Shown one piece after another: positions 1 to 7,813 of a stretch of DNA of 64,000 nucleotides. Every line of letters begins with the position of its first letter. Position 1 is the first letter of the stretch. A program made the translations under genes and the position numbers. Source of the DNA: JAXMAR01 sp046350295. GTDB taxonomy: Bacteria > Planctomycetota > Planctomycetia > Gemmatales > Gemmataceae. Below the pieces are notes generated by a model, which was not told where the DNA came from, ran no database searches, and worked only from the letters and a program-made list of their open reading frames with translations. The stretch is from positions 34,569 to 98,568 of the forward strand of contig JAXMAR010000029.1 of the NCBI GenBank assembly GCA_046350295.1. Reading direction: 5' to 3'.

Positions 1-45
1 GAGGCGCTCAAACGCGTCAACGAGCTGACGGGCGCCGCGAAGTAA
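1..45 (+). CDS. C-terminal tail of a gene entering from the left
   Basis: The first 45 bases read in frame as EALKRVNELTGAAK followed by TAA. The short amphipathic, Lys/Arg-rich tail looks like real protein, but it is too little to identify a family. The body of the gene lies outside the window. Confidence 0.5.
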   Translation, partial: EALKRVNELTGAAK

Positions 46-50
46 ACTCG

Positions 51-202
51 TGCTGGCTGGTGGCCAGTTGCTGGTGGCTGGTGACCCAGAAAAGAACTTA
101 CTCACCCGCCCGCGCTCCACCGCCCGAATCGCGCTTCACGCCGGCTCCAGCCACCAGCCACCAGCCACCAGCCACCAGCCACCAGCCACCAGCCACCAGC
201 CA
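51..202. repeat. Heptanucleotide tandem repeat with an inverted partner
   Basis: Positions 147-202 hold eight perfect head-to-tail copies of CCAGCCA. The reverse-complement unit (TGGCTGG / TGGTGGC) appears imperfectly at 51-85, so the two blocks could pair into a long hairpin with a loop of about 60 bases. The array ends exactly one base before the TAG stop codon (203-205, minus) of the NUDIX gene. A 7-bp unit is out of phase with codons, so this is not a coding repeat. Confidence 0.9.
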
Positions 203-643
203 CTATCCCGCCCGCAATCGCCGCCGCGCCAGACGCAGAATCTCCCGGTGGTCGAACGCCAAGTCGGGCAGGCGATCCAAGGGCTGCCAGGCGGCGTCCG
301 CCGCGTCGTCGCCCGCCTGCGCTTGGGTATCCTTCGGCACGCGAGCGAGGAAAACGACGCTGATAGTCCGGCCGCGCGGGTCGCGCTTCGGAGCGCCGAA
401 CGTCGCCAGCTGCTCGATCTTCCCCGCGCGCACGCCCGTCTCCTCCATCAGCTCACGCCGGGCCGCCGTTTCCAGGTCTTCTTCCATGTCCACGAAGCCG
501 CCGGGGATCGCCCACATGCCCTGAAACGGGTCATGCCGGCGCCGGATCAGCAGCACGCGCGGCCGCTTTTCGCGCGTGACGATGACGACGTCCACCGTCA
601 CCGCCGGACGCGGGTACTCATAGCAGAATGCTTTCTTCGCCAC
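203..643 (-). CDS. NUDIX hydrolase
   Basis: A 146-aa protein of the NUDIX family, which hydrolyses nucleoside diphosphates linked to another moiety; ADP-ribose-type substrates are common for proteins of this size. The Nudix box is complete around residues 48-70: GGFVDMEEDLETAARREL followed by MEETGV, giving the GX5EX7REUXEEXGU pattern with all acidic metal ligands. The N-terminus (MAKKAFCYEYPRPAVTVDVV) and the following beta strands fit the single-domain fold. The ATG at 643 is the natural start. It is divergent from the RNase HII-like gene, with a broken HIT gene upstream on the same strand. The stop codon touches the heptanucleotide array. The exact substrate cannot be read from the sequence. 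Confidence 0.9.
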   Translation of the reverse strand: MAKKAFCYEYPRPAVTVDVVIVTREKRPRVLLIRRRHDPFQGMWAIPGGFVDMEEDLETAARRELMEETGVRAGKIEQLATFGAPKRDPRGRTISVVFLARVPKDTQAQAGDDAADAAWQPLDRLPDLAFDHREILRLARRRLRAG

Positions 644-670
644 GGCGTCTCCTCGTCTGGACCGGATCTT

Positions 671-1024
671 CTAGCCGGGCGGCCAGGTGAAGGATCGGCC
701 GCCCAGCAGGTGCAGTGCAGATGCGGCACGGTCTGGCCCGCCCCTTCCTTGCAGTTGACGACGATGCGGTAGCCCTCGGTGCAGCTCGAGATCGTTCGCC
801 AGCTTGACCGCGACGACGTGCAGGTGGCCGAGCAGATCGCGGTCGGCCTCGGTGATGTCGGCATGCGTCGCGATGACCTGGCGCCGGGATGATGAGGACG
901 TGGACGGGGCGCCTGCGGATTGATGTCGTGAAGGCGACGCAGCGGTCGTCCTCGTAGGCGGCGGACATGATCTTCGCCGGATCACCTTGTCGGCGATCTT
1001 CTTGAAGATATTGTCCGTCATCAT
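671..1024 (-). pseudogene. HIT (histidine triad) family gene, broken by several indels
   Basis: Reading the minus strand and switching frame recovers a complete HIT protein: start MTDNIFKKIADKVI, then YEDDRCVAF, PVHVLIIP, ATHADITEADRDLLGHLHVV, YRIVVNCKEGAGQTVPHLH and end GGRSFTWPPG. These pieces lie in all three frames, so five or six single-base gains and losses are needed within 350 bp. One example is the catalytic triad itself, where CTGCAC-CTGCAC has lost one C. Intact HIT proteins are nucleotide hydrolases or transferases of the Hint/Fhit type. The neighbouring NUDIX and RNase H-like genes are intact. Either the gene is dead or this patch of sequence is poor. Confidence 0.75.
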
Positions 1025-1164
1025 CGGCAAACCCCTGAAATGGCAATGGACTTCGCCTGAACGACATTGTAGTTAGACAGCGAGAAGAGTGCGGTCACGG
1101 CCTGGCCGCCCCTGGGTGTGGCACGGCCGACGCGACCGCCATGCGACTTCACGGAGGATAGGAA

Positions 1165-2112
1165 ATGCCCTGGCGCATCGGCATCGACGAAGCGGGCTAC
1201 GGCCCCAACCTTGGCCCGTTCGTCATGAGCGCCGTCGCTTGCCGCGTGCCCGAAGCGCTGCTCGGCGCCAACCTCTGGAGCACGCTCCGGCGGCTCGTTC
1301 GCCGCGCCCATCACCAGGCCGACTCCCGCGTCCTGATCGACGACTCCAAGAAAGTCTACGCCGGCGGCAAGGGACTCGCCGAGCTGGAGATCGCGGCGCT
1401 GCTCGCCCTGAACACCGAGGTGACCACCCTGGAGGAGATCCTCCCCCTTCTCTCCCCCGCCTGTCACGCCGAGCTCCAGGAGGAATGCTGGTTCACCGGC
1501 GCCACGCCGCTGCCTCTCGCGGCCGATGCGGACGCCCTCCCCGCCCGTGCCGCACGCTGGAAGGAGCAATGCGCCCAGCACGAGGTCGTGTGGCTGCGGC
1601 CGCGCTCGGAGATCGTGTGCACGCCGCGCGTCAATGCGCTCATCGACCGGCACGACAGCAAGGGGGCGGTGCTCGCGCTCAGCTTCGTCCGGCTCGTGCA
1701 AGCCCTCCTGGAACAGGCGCCCGACGAGGACGTCTATATCACGGTCGACAAGCATGGCGGCCGCAGCTACTACGCGCCCCTCCTGCAAGACGCCTTCGCC
1801 GACGGCTGGGTCGTGACGCGCGAGGAGACGCAGCGGCAAAGCACGTACGAGGTCCTCGGTCTGGGCCGGACGGTGCGCATCACCTTTCGCGTCGAGGATG
1901 GGAGCGAGATGACGGTCGCGGCTCGCCTCGATGGTGAGCAAGTACGCGCAGAAGCCCTGATGGGGGAATGGAACGCGTTCTGGCAAAAGGAAGTCCCCGG
2001 GCTCAAGCCGACGGCCGGTTATCCGGGGGACGCGCAGCGCTTCTTCGGCGAGATCGGCCCCGTCGTCAAGCGCCTGAGGCTGAGCGAAGAAATCCTCTGG
2101 CGAAAACGGTAG
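1165..2112 (+). CDS. RNase HII-like ribonuclease H-fold protein
   Basis: A 315-aa protein opening with IGIDEAGYGPNLGPFVMSAV, a close relative of the DEAGRGP signature that holds the first catalytic aspartate and glutamate of type II RNase H. It is followed by DDSKKVYAGGKGLAELE, matching the DSK segment of RNase HII, and by VDKHGGRSYYAPLL, a plausible carrier of a later catalytic aspartate. It is about 100 residues longer than ordinary RnhB and has Tyr instead of Arg in the signature, so it is a divergent branch. RNase HII cuts RNA in RNA-DNA hybrids. A GGAGG lies about 9 bases before the ATG. The flap-endonuclease-like gene starts 23 bp after its stop, which suggests an operon for primer or ribonucleotide removal (inference). 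Confidence 0.75.
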   Translation: MPWRIGIDEAGYGPNLGPFVMSAVACRVPEALLGANLWSTLRRLVRRAHHQADSRVLIDDSKKVYAGGKGLAELEIAALLALNTEVTTLEEILPLLSPACHAELQEECWFTGATPLPLAADADALPARAARWKEQCAQHEVVWLRPRSEIVCTPRVNALIDRHDSKGAVLALSFVRLVQALLEQAPDEDVYITVDKHGGRSYYAPLLQDAFADGWVVTREETQRQSTYEVLGLGRTVRITFRVEDGSEMTVAARLDGEQVRAEALMGEWNAFWQKEVPGLKPTAGYPGDAQRFFGEIGPVVKRLRLSEEILWRKR

Positions 2113-2135
2113 ACGGACCTTGTCAGATCCACGAC

Positions 2136-2960
2136 ATGATTGTTCACCTCGTTGACGGCACGTACGAGTTGTTTCGCCACTACTACGGCCTGAAACGTGT
2201 CGCAACGAAAGGCACACGCTTCGGCGCGGTCGCGGGCGTCCTGGGAACGGTCGTGCAGATGCTCGAAGGAGGCGCGACGCACATCGGCGTGGCCACGGAT
2301 CACGTCATCGAATCGTTCCGCAACGCGCTCTGGCCGGGCTACAAGACAGGGCTGGGCATCGAGCCCGCGCTTCTAGCTCAATTCGTGGCGCTGGAGGAGG
2401 CGCTTGTGGCAATGGGCGTCGCGACGTGGCCGATGGTCGAACTCGAAGCCGACGACGCCCTCGCGTCCGCCGCGCATAGCGCGGCGCAGGACCCCGCCGT
2501 CGAGAAGGTGTGTATCTGGACGCCGGACAAGGACCTCGCCCAGAGCGTGGTGGGCGCTCGCGTCGTGCAGGTGGATCGCAAGAGCGGGCAGATTCGCGAC
2601 GACGCCGGCGTGCGAGCCAAGTTCGGTGTCGCGCCGTCGCATATCCCCGACTACCTGGCGCTGGTGGGCGACGCGGCGGACGGTTATCCGGGGATTCCGA
2701 AAATCGGGGCCAAAACGGCGGCCAGGTTGATAACGCGCTACGGGGCCATCGATCAGTTCCCCGCGCACGTCCTCGGCGATCGCGTGGAGCTGGCGCTGCT
2801 CTTCAAGAAACTGGCGACGCTGCGTACGGACGCGCAACTTTTCAGCGACATCGAAGCGCTGCGCTGGCGCGGCGCGACGGATGCGCTCGCTCGCGCCGCC
2901 GAAGAGATCGGCGCCCCGGGCCTCATGACCCGAATCGCCAAATTGCCCCTCGCCCCGTAG
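2136..2960 (+). CDS. 5'-3' exonuclease / flap endonuclease-like protein
   Basis: 274 aa if started at the ATG at 2136, where the family homology begins (MIVHLVDGTYELFRHYYG); the open frame extends further upstream only inside the preceding gene. It resembles the stand-alone 5' nuclease domain of DNA polymerase I. Visible features are the N-terminal VDGTYELFR aspartate, ELEADDALAS (acidic cluster near residue 110), WTPDKDLAQ, and the helix-hairpin-helix segment DAADGYPGIPKIGAKTAARL near residues 180-200. These enzymes remove 5' flaps and RNA primers. The position just after an RNase HII-like gene supports a replication or repair role. There are no signs of truncation. Confidence 0.85.
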   Translation: MIVHLVDGTYELFRHYYGLKRVATKGTRFGAVAGVLGTVVQMLEGGATHIGVATDHVIESFRNALWPGYKTGLGIEPALLAQFVALEEALVAMGVATWPMVELEADDALASAAHSAAQDPAVEKVCIWTPDKDLAQSVVGARVVQVDRKSGQIRDDAGVRAKFGVAPSHIPDYLALVGDAADGYPGIPKIGAKTAARLITRYGAIDQFPAHVLGDRVELALLFKKLATLRTDAQLFSDIEALRWRGATDALARAAEEIGAPGLMTRIAKLPLAP

Positions 2961-3174
2961 CCGGTCCGACGCCCGCAATAAACCTTGGCGCCCGCGTTGC
3001 TACCTGGGATAATCAACCGATTGAGGGCGCCCGCCGCGAGGTCGGCAAACCGCTCAAGAGGCTTTTCCCGGACGCGCCTCCTGAAGTCGTGAAAGGGCCA
3101 GTCCGTACTGTCCATCCTGGGGAACGTGGGGGGTCGACGCGGGCCGTCGCGGCGCGCTGCTGAAGGTCGGCGCC

Positions 3175-4521
3175 GTGTCGCTGGCGGGGCTGAGTTTGCC
3201 CGATCTGTTACGCAGCCGGAGCCACGGACAGACGCGCGACGCCCGCCCTGCCCAGGCGATGATCCTCCTCTACCTGCAAGGCGCCCCGAGCCACATCGAC
3301 CTCTGGGACCCCAAGCCGGACGCGCTCGCGGAGATTCGCGGCGAGTTCCGGCCCATCGCCACCCGCGTGCCCGGCATGCGTCTGACCGAGGTGCTGCCCC
3401 AGCTGGCGCGCGTCGCCGACAAGTTCACCTTGATCCGCTCGCTCGGCGTTAAGCCGCGCGGCTTGACGAACCATGGCTCCGCCATCTACATGCTGATGAC
3501 CGGTTACGACCACGCCAACTTCTCCCCCAGCGGCCTGGCCGTGCCGCCGGCGCGCGAGGACCTCCCCTCGGTGGGGGCGGTGGTGGCGCGGTTCCGGCCG
3601 GCGGCGGCGGGGTCGTTCGGCAACGTCGCGATTTGCGGGCCGGTGCGCGAAGGCTCGGTGACGGGCGTCGGGCAGTTCGCGGGCGTCCTGGGAGGCGCGT
3701 ACGATCCGTACCAGATGTACGATGACCCGCTCCGGCCGCTGCGGCTCGAGACATTCGCGCTGCCGGCGGACCTCGACCTGGGGCGACTGCGCGCACGCTA
3801 TGACCTGCGCGGCAGGGTCGGCGCCCGATCGGGGAGCCCGAGCCGCTCGGCGGCCTTCGACGGCTATTACCAGCAGGCGTATTCGCTGATCGAATCGGCG
3901 CGGGCGGCGCGAGCATTCCGCCTCGATCTGGAGGAGCCGCGGACGCGCGATCGCTTCGGTCACACGCGCTTCGGGCAGAGCTGCATCCTGGCGCGGCGGC
4001 TCGTCGAAGGAGGCGCCCGCTTTGTGCAAGTCAACTGGCCGGCCGGCAGCGACACCGAGCCGGCTCCCGGTCCCGACGGTTCCTGGGACACGCACCGCAA
4101 CAACTTCCCCATGCTGCGCGACTGGCGCTGCCCCGTCTTCGATCGCTCCCTCTCCGCCTTGCTCGACGACCTGGAACAGCGCGGCCTGCTCGACTCCACG
4201 CTCGTCGTCGCGGTCGGCGAGTTCGGCCGCTCCCCCAAGATCGGCAGCCCGACGACCAATAATGTCGGCCCCGGCGGCCGCGACCACTGGCCCGAATGCT
4301 ACACCTGCCTGATCGCGGGGGGCGGCGTGCGCGGCGGCCAGGTCTACGGCGCCTCCGACCGCAACGGCGCCTATCCGCAGAGCCAGCCCGTCCACCCTTA
4401 CGACCTCATCGCCACCTTCTACCATGCCCTCGGCATCGACCGCGACGCGGAATACCGCGACCACCTGCACCGGCCGCGCCGCCTCGTCGAGCACGGCGGC
4501 CCGATCCTGGCCCTGTTTTGA
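3175..4521 (+). CDS. DUF1501 domain protein (sulfatase-like fold), N-terminus out of frame
   Basis: A 448-aa frame beginning at a GTG with SLAGLSLPDLLRSRS, the end of a Tat-like leader typical of planctomycete DUF1501 proteins. Strong family markers follow: ILLYLQGAPSHIDLWDPKPD, EFRPIATRVPGMRLTE, FTLIRSLG, DGSWDTHRNNFPMLRDWRCP, VVAVGEFGRSPKIG and GRDHWPECYTCLIAGGGVRG. The family belongs to the alkaline-phosphatase/sulfatase fold; its substrate is unknown. The true leader, reading LSILGNVGG then RRGPSRRA, lies in the next frame from about 3093 to 3160, and its upstream end has no clear start codon. A small deletion near 3155 (apparently two bases of a CG run) therefore separates leader and body. 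The gene faces a hairpin repeat and converges on the next gene. Confidence 0.85.
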   Translation: MSLAGLSLPDLLRSRSHGQTRDARPAQAMILLYLQGAPSHIDLWDPKPDALAEIRGEFRPIATRVPGMRLTEVLPQLARVADKFTLIRSLGVKPRGLTNHGSAIYMLMTGYDHANFSPSGLAVPPAREDLPSVGAVVARFRPAAAGSFGNVAICGPVREGSVTGVGQFAGVLGGAYDPYQMYDDPLRPLRLETFALPADLDLGRLRARYDLRGRVGARSGSPSRSAAFDGYYQQAYSLIESARAARAFRLDLEEPRTRDRFGHTRFGQSCILARRLVEGGARFVQVNWPAGSDTEPAPGPDGSWDTHRNNFPMLRDWRCPVFDRSLSALLDDLEQRGLLDSTLVVAVGEFGRSPKIGSPTTNNVGPGGRDHWPECYTCLIAGGGVRGGQVYGASDRNGAYPQSQPVHPYDLIATFYHALGIDRDAEYRDHLHRPRRLVEHGGPILALF

Positions 4522-4525
4522 CGGC

Positions 4526-4579
4526 GATAATAAAGGTGTCAGGACCCTTTTTGTACAAAGGGTCCTGACACCTTTATTA
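4526..4579. repeat. Perfect long hairpin between convergent genes
   Basis: AATAAAGGTGTCAGGACCC and the following TTT (4529-4550) are mirrored exactly at 4556-4578, with a centre of only a few bases around TTGTAC. It fills the whole gap between the DUF1501 stop (4521) and the stop codon of the minus-strand gene (4577-4579), overlapping that stop. The structure could work as a two-way terminator. It resembles REP-like dispersed hairpins in having an AT-rich rim and a conserved-looking core. Confidence 0.9.
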
Positions 4580-5275
4580 CCGCCCCGGACGCACCACCTC
4601 GCGGTGGAACGCGTCGCTAAGGTCGCGCGGCGTCATGATGCCGCGCTCCTTCAGCGAATCCCAGGCGAGATAACCCAGGCCGGCGAGAAGGGCGTAGGTG
4701 AAGAGGTTCGCCTTCCACGAGGAGGAGCGCAGCTTCACCGCGCTGCCGGCGAACTGGTTGAGTTTGATGGCGACGCCGTTGAAGTTCACCGCGTACAGCT
4801 CGTCGAGAAGGAGATGCGACAGGAAGCCGACCATGACGGCGACGGCGACGTAGCAGCGCTGCATCAGGTTTTCATTGTGGTAGACGAGGAAGATGACGAG
4901 GCCGGAGATCGCCAGGGCGGGCAGACTGTGGAACATGCCCCGGTGGACGGTCGTGCGGCGGATGACGGCGGCCAGTGCATAGCGGATCAAGAAGTGGGCG
5001 CCGATGACGATGACGATGCCCTGCTCGAGCGAGAGCCCGAAGCGCCTCAGCCGCGGAATCAGCAGGATCGGGAATATGAAGCCGGCGAGGATCGACAGCT
5101 CGCGCACGGGCCGGCCGCTGTCGCTATCCAGATCGGGCAACATCCCCCCGAGGGTGCAGAGTCCCGCGGCGAGGAAAGCGAGACCCCAATCGAGATGCCA
5201 GCCAAGCGTCCCGGCGGCGCCATAAGCCGCGCCGAGAATGGCGGCGGTACCCACATGCGTCTGAAAGTTGGCCAT
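4577..5275 (-). CDS. YdjM-type (DUF457) membrane-bound metal-dependent hydrolase
   Basis: 232 aa from the ATG at 5275 (MANFQTHVGTAAILGAAYG); an in-frame extension upstream to 5350 is Arg-rich and unlikely. The protein carries the family landmarks: an early TH in a membrane segment, GGMLPDLDSDSGRPVREL (conserved acidic cluster near residue 45), HRGMFHSLPALA (His cluster), and FLSHLLLDELYAVN (a second His/Asp site). About five or six hydrophobic segments indicate an inner-membrane protein. The family is named from LexA-regulated YdjM; the physiological substrate is not known. It converges on the DUF1501 gene across a hairpin and lies downstream of a palindrome pair and a MITE-like repeat. Confidence 0.8.
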   Translation of the reverse strand: MANFQTHVGTAAILGAAYGAAGTLGWHLDWGLAFLAAGLCTLGGMLPDLDSDSGRPVRELSILAGFIFPILLIPRLRRFGLSLEQGIVIVIGAHFLIRYALAAVIRRTTVHRGMFHSLPALAISGLVIFLVYHNENLMQRCYVAVAVMVGFLSHLLLDELYAVNFNGVAIKLNQFAGSAVKLRSSSWKANLFTYALLAGLGYLAWDSLKERGIMTPRDLSDAFHREVVRPGR

Positions 5276-5296
5276 CCTTGACCTCTTCGATTCGGC

Positions 5297-5420
5297 CCGT
5301 TTAGCCGCGGTTCGAAGAACGCGGCGGACGTCGCGCCGCAGACAACGCACATCGTCCGGTCGGCGCTGCGAACACGTGGCTCGAGGGACGTCGTCCGCCC
5401 CGGTTCTGCGAACCGTGGCT
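5297..5420. repeat. Pair of GTTCGCAGAAC-type palindromes in inverted orientation
   Basis: A degenerate copy at 5297-5330 (GCGGTTCGAAGAACGCGGC core) and a better copy at 5388-5420 (CCCCGGTTCTGCGAACCG core) face each other. Each carries the shared flank TTAGCC on one side and CGGACG on the other. The same unit recurs at 9688, 12707, 21896 and 51070-51194. Confidence 0.7.
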
Positions 5421-5522
5421 AAGAGGCTATTTCAAAACGGGGACTGTCCCTCTCGTTTTGTCAGATTGCCCAGTTTTCCGGGCGATGGTAAAGGGACAGT
5501 CCCCGTTTTGAAACAGCCTCTA
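5421..5522. repeat. MITE-like inverted repeat, copy 1
   Basis: The terminal arms of about 31 bp (5421-5451 and 5492-5522) share AAAACGGGGACTGTCCCT and the outer TTTCAAAA / AGAGGCT block, with one or two mismatches. They enclose 40 bp including CCCAGTTTTCCGGG. The right arm runs over the TAG stop codon of fadJ (5520-5522). A diverged copy with the same interior lies at 35918-36010 and a short relative at 35811-35877. Confidence 0.85.
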
Positions 5523-7649
5523 AACGAAGAAGCCGCGTCCGGTTCGCGCGAGTTCCGTCATCTGCGCGGTCGGCTCGAAGCGTTTGCCGAGCGGGGCGTA
5601 CTTTTCCAGGAGTTTGAGGATTCTGTCCAGCCCAGTTGTGTCCGCCCAGTGCAACAAGCCGCCGCGGAAGGTGGGAAAGCCGATGCCGAGGATCAGGCCC
5701 ATGTCCACGTCCACCGGATCGCGGACAATCCCCTCCGTCAGCACCCGGCTCGCTTCCGTCAGCATCGGCAAAAAGAGGCGCTCGGTGATCTCTTCCTGCC
5801 CTACCGGACGTGGCGCTTTGCGGAAGGGAGCGAGGATTTTGTCGAGGGCCGGATCATCGACCCCCTTCGAGCCCTTGGCGTAGCTGTAAAAGCCGGCGCC
5901 CGATTTTTGTCCCAGCCGACCCGCCTTCACCAGTTCATCGAGAACGCCGCTAGCCTGGGCGCGATCGGCGAAGGCGGCGTTGACGACGCGGCCGGCGTAA
6001 AGGCAGGTGTCCAGGCCGACCACGTCGGAGAGGGTGATCGGCCCCATCGGCATGCCGAAGGCGAGGGCGGCCTTGTCGATGGCGCGCGGGTCGGCGCCTT
6101 CCTCGAGCAGGATCAGCGATTCGTTGAGGTAAGGGAAGAGGATGCGGTTGACGAGGAAACCGGGGCAATCGCGGACGACGATGGGCGTCTTGCCAATGCG
6201 CCGCGCCAGGGCGACGAGCGTGACGACCGTCTCGTCGCTGGTCGCCGCGCCGCGGATGACCTCGACGAGCTGCATGCGGTCGACCGGATTGAAGAAATGC
6301 ATGCCGGCGAAGTGGGCGGGATTCTTCCACGCCTTCGCCATCCGCGTGATGGAGATGGTCGACGTGTTGGAGGCGAGAATGGCGCTGTCCGGCAAGATGT
6401 CGTGGAGCGCGCGATAGACCTCGGTTTTCACCGCCTCGTTCTCGACGACCGCTTCGACGACGACGTCGCAATCGGCCACGTCCTTCAACTGCCCGATCGG
6501 CGCCACGAGCGCGACCGACTTGAGCATCTCCGCCTGCGTCATGCGGCCGATCTCGACGCGGCCTTGCAACGACTTCGCGATGCCCGCCACGCCTTTTTCG
6601 AGCGCCGCGGGGACGCTGTCGAGGAGCTTGGCGGGGACGCCGCGGCGGACGTGGGCCCCGGCGATGCCCGCCCCCATGATGCCGGCCCCGAGCACGGCGA
6701 CCTTGTTGACCGGGCGCGGCTGCATTTTCGGATCGGCGACGCCGGGGTCCTTCGCCACCTTCGTGTTCATGAAGAACACGGCGATCAGGTTGCGCGAGAT
6801 CGGGCTCCCGACCAGCGGCACGAACTTGTCGGTCTCGGCTTTGAGGCCGTCCTCGAGCGGCAGGTTGATCCCCTTCTCGATGGCGTCGATGGCGGCGAGC
6901 GGGGCGGGCAGCTGTCCCTTGGTCTTCATCAGGACGAGGCCGCGCGCGACGTCGACGGTGAAGCGAAGCTGGTCCTCGCTCAGGCCGACCGGCTGCCGTT
7001 TCTTCTTCCGCGCTTCTTTCCAGTCGCCGCTCTGGCGCGACCAGGCGAGCAGGCGCACGGCTTCCTCGCGCAGCCGTTCGCTCGGCACGGCGTCGAAGAC
7101 GACGCCGATCTCTTTGGCCCGCTCCGCCTTGGCGCTCTCGCCGGTCGTGATCATCTCGAGGGCCAGGCTCGGCCCGATGACGCGCGATAGCCGCTGCGTG
7201 CCGCCCCAGCCGGGAATCAACCCGAGCTTGACCTCGGGCAGGCCGATCTCGCAGCGCGGATTGCCACCCGCCAGGCGATAATCGAACCCGAGGGCCAATT
7301 CCGTGCCGCCGCCAAGGCACGAGCCGTCAATCAGCGCAACGGTGGGAAACGGCAGGTTCTCGAAGCGGCCGATGATGGCGAGGCCGCGCCGAACGAGGCG
7401 GCGCACCTGCTCGGCGTCGGAGATCGGGGCGCCAAGCTCCTTGATATCGGCCCCGGCGATGAACATGCCCGGCTTGCCGCTCTGGAGGATGAGGCCGTGC
7501 AAATCGGTACGCTTCTCCAGATCCACGAGGAGCGTCTCCAGGTCAGACTGCACCGGCTGGCCGAGCGTGTTCGCCTTGCTGCCAGGCAAGTCGAAGGTGA
7601 CGACGGCGATGTCGTCGGCGATGGCAAGGGAGAAAGACGGTTGGCTCAT
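5520..7649 (-). CDS. fadJ: Fatty-acid oxidation multifunctional enzyme (enoyl-CoA hydratase / 3-hydroxyacyl-CoA dehydrogenase)
   Basis: 709 aa, the usual length for FadJ/FadB alpha subunits. Residues 1-190 form the crotonase domain, with the oxyanion-hole strand FIAGADIKEL, GSCLGGGTELALGFDYR (first catalytic Glu) and GLPEVKLGLIPGWGGTQRL (second Glu). From about residue 316 comes the Rossmann motif VAVLGAGIMGAGIAG, then SNTSTISITRMA and the catalytic-His segment HFFNPVDRMQLVEVIRG, and finally the C-terminal dehydrogenase domain. It performs hydration and NAD-dependent oxidation in beta-oxidation. No thiolase gene is adjacent. It stands alone, with its stop codon inside a MITE-like repeat. Confidence 0.93.
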   Translation of the reverse strand: MSQPSFSLAIADDIAVVTFDLPGSKANTLGQPVQSDLETLLVDLEKRTDLHGLILQSGKPGMFIAGADIKELGAPISDAEQVRRLVRRGLAIIGRFENLPFPTVALIDGSCLGGGTELALGFDYRLAGGNPRCEIGLPEVKLGLIPGWGGTQRLSRVIGPSLALEMITTGESAKAERAKEIGVVFDAVPSERLREEAVRLLAWSRQSGDWKEARKKKRQPVGLSEDQLRFTVDVARGLVLMKTKGQLPAPLAAIDAIEKGINLPLEDGLKAETDKFVPLVGSPISRNLIAVFFMNTKVAKDPGVADPKMQPRPVNKVAVLGAGIMGAGIAGAHVRRGVPAKLLDSVPAALEKGVAGIAKSLQGRVEIGRMTQAEMLKSVALVAPIGQLKDVADCDVVVEAVVENEAVKTEVYRALHDILPDSAILASNTSTISITRMAKAWKNPAHFAGMHFFNPVDRMQLVEVIRGAATSDETVVTLVALARRIGKTPIVVRDCPGFLVNRILFPYLNESLILLEEGADPRAIDKAALAFGMPMGPITLSDVVGLDTCLYAGRVVNAAFADRAQASGVLDELVKAGRLGQKSGAGFYSYAKGSKGVDDPALDKILAPFRKAPRPVGQEEITERLFLPMLTEASRVLTEGIVRDPVDVDMGLILGIGFPTFRGGLLHWADTTGLDRILKLLEKYAPLGKRFEPTAQMTELARTGRGFFV

Positions 7650-7813
7650 GATTGTGGCAGGTAAGAAGACGAGGGACCGACGCCACGGTGACGTCGAGAT
7701 CGGTCAGCGCGTGACGGCCCTATTCTATGGCGGCGCGACGCGATTCGGCGTCTTTGTCGGTTGTGACTTCTTTCGCGTTGCCGGCGGTCGCCCTGTCTGC
7801 GACAATCGCCGGC

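Noticed and set aside
147..202. Tandem repeat as a CRISPR array
   Set aside because: The units are 7 bp with no spacers and there are no cas genes.
1021..2217. 398-codon minus-strand frame over the RNase HII-like gene
   Set aside because: Shadow of a gene with clear catalytic motifs and SD.
7727..7813. Earlier start for the SUMF1-sialidase gene
   Set aside because: The upstream residues lack leader character, whereas the ATG at 7814 gives a proper signal peptide.
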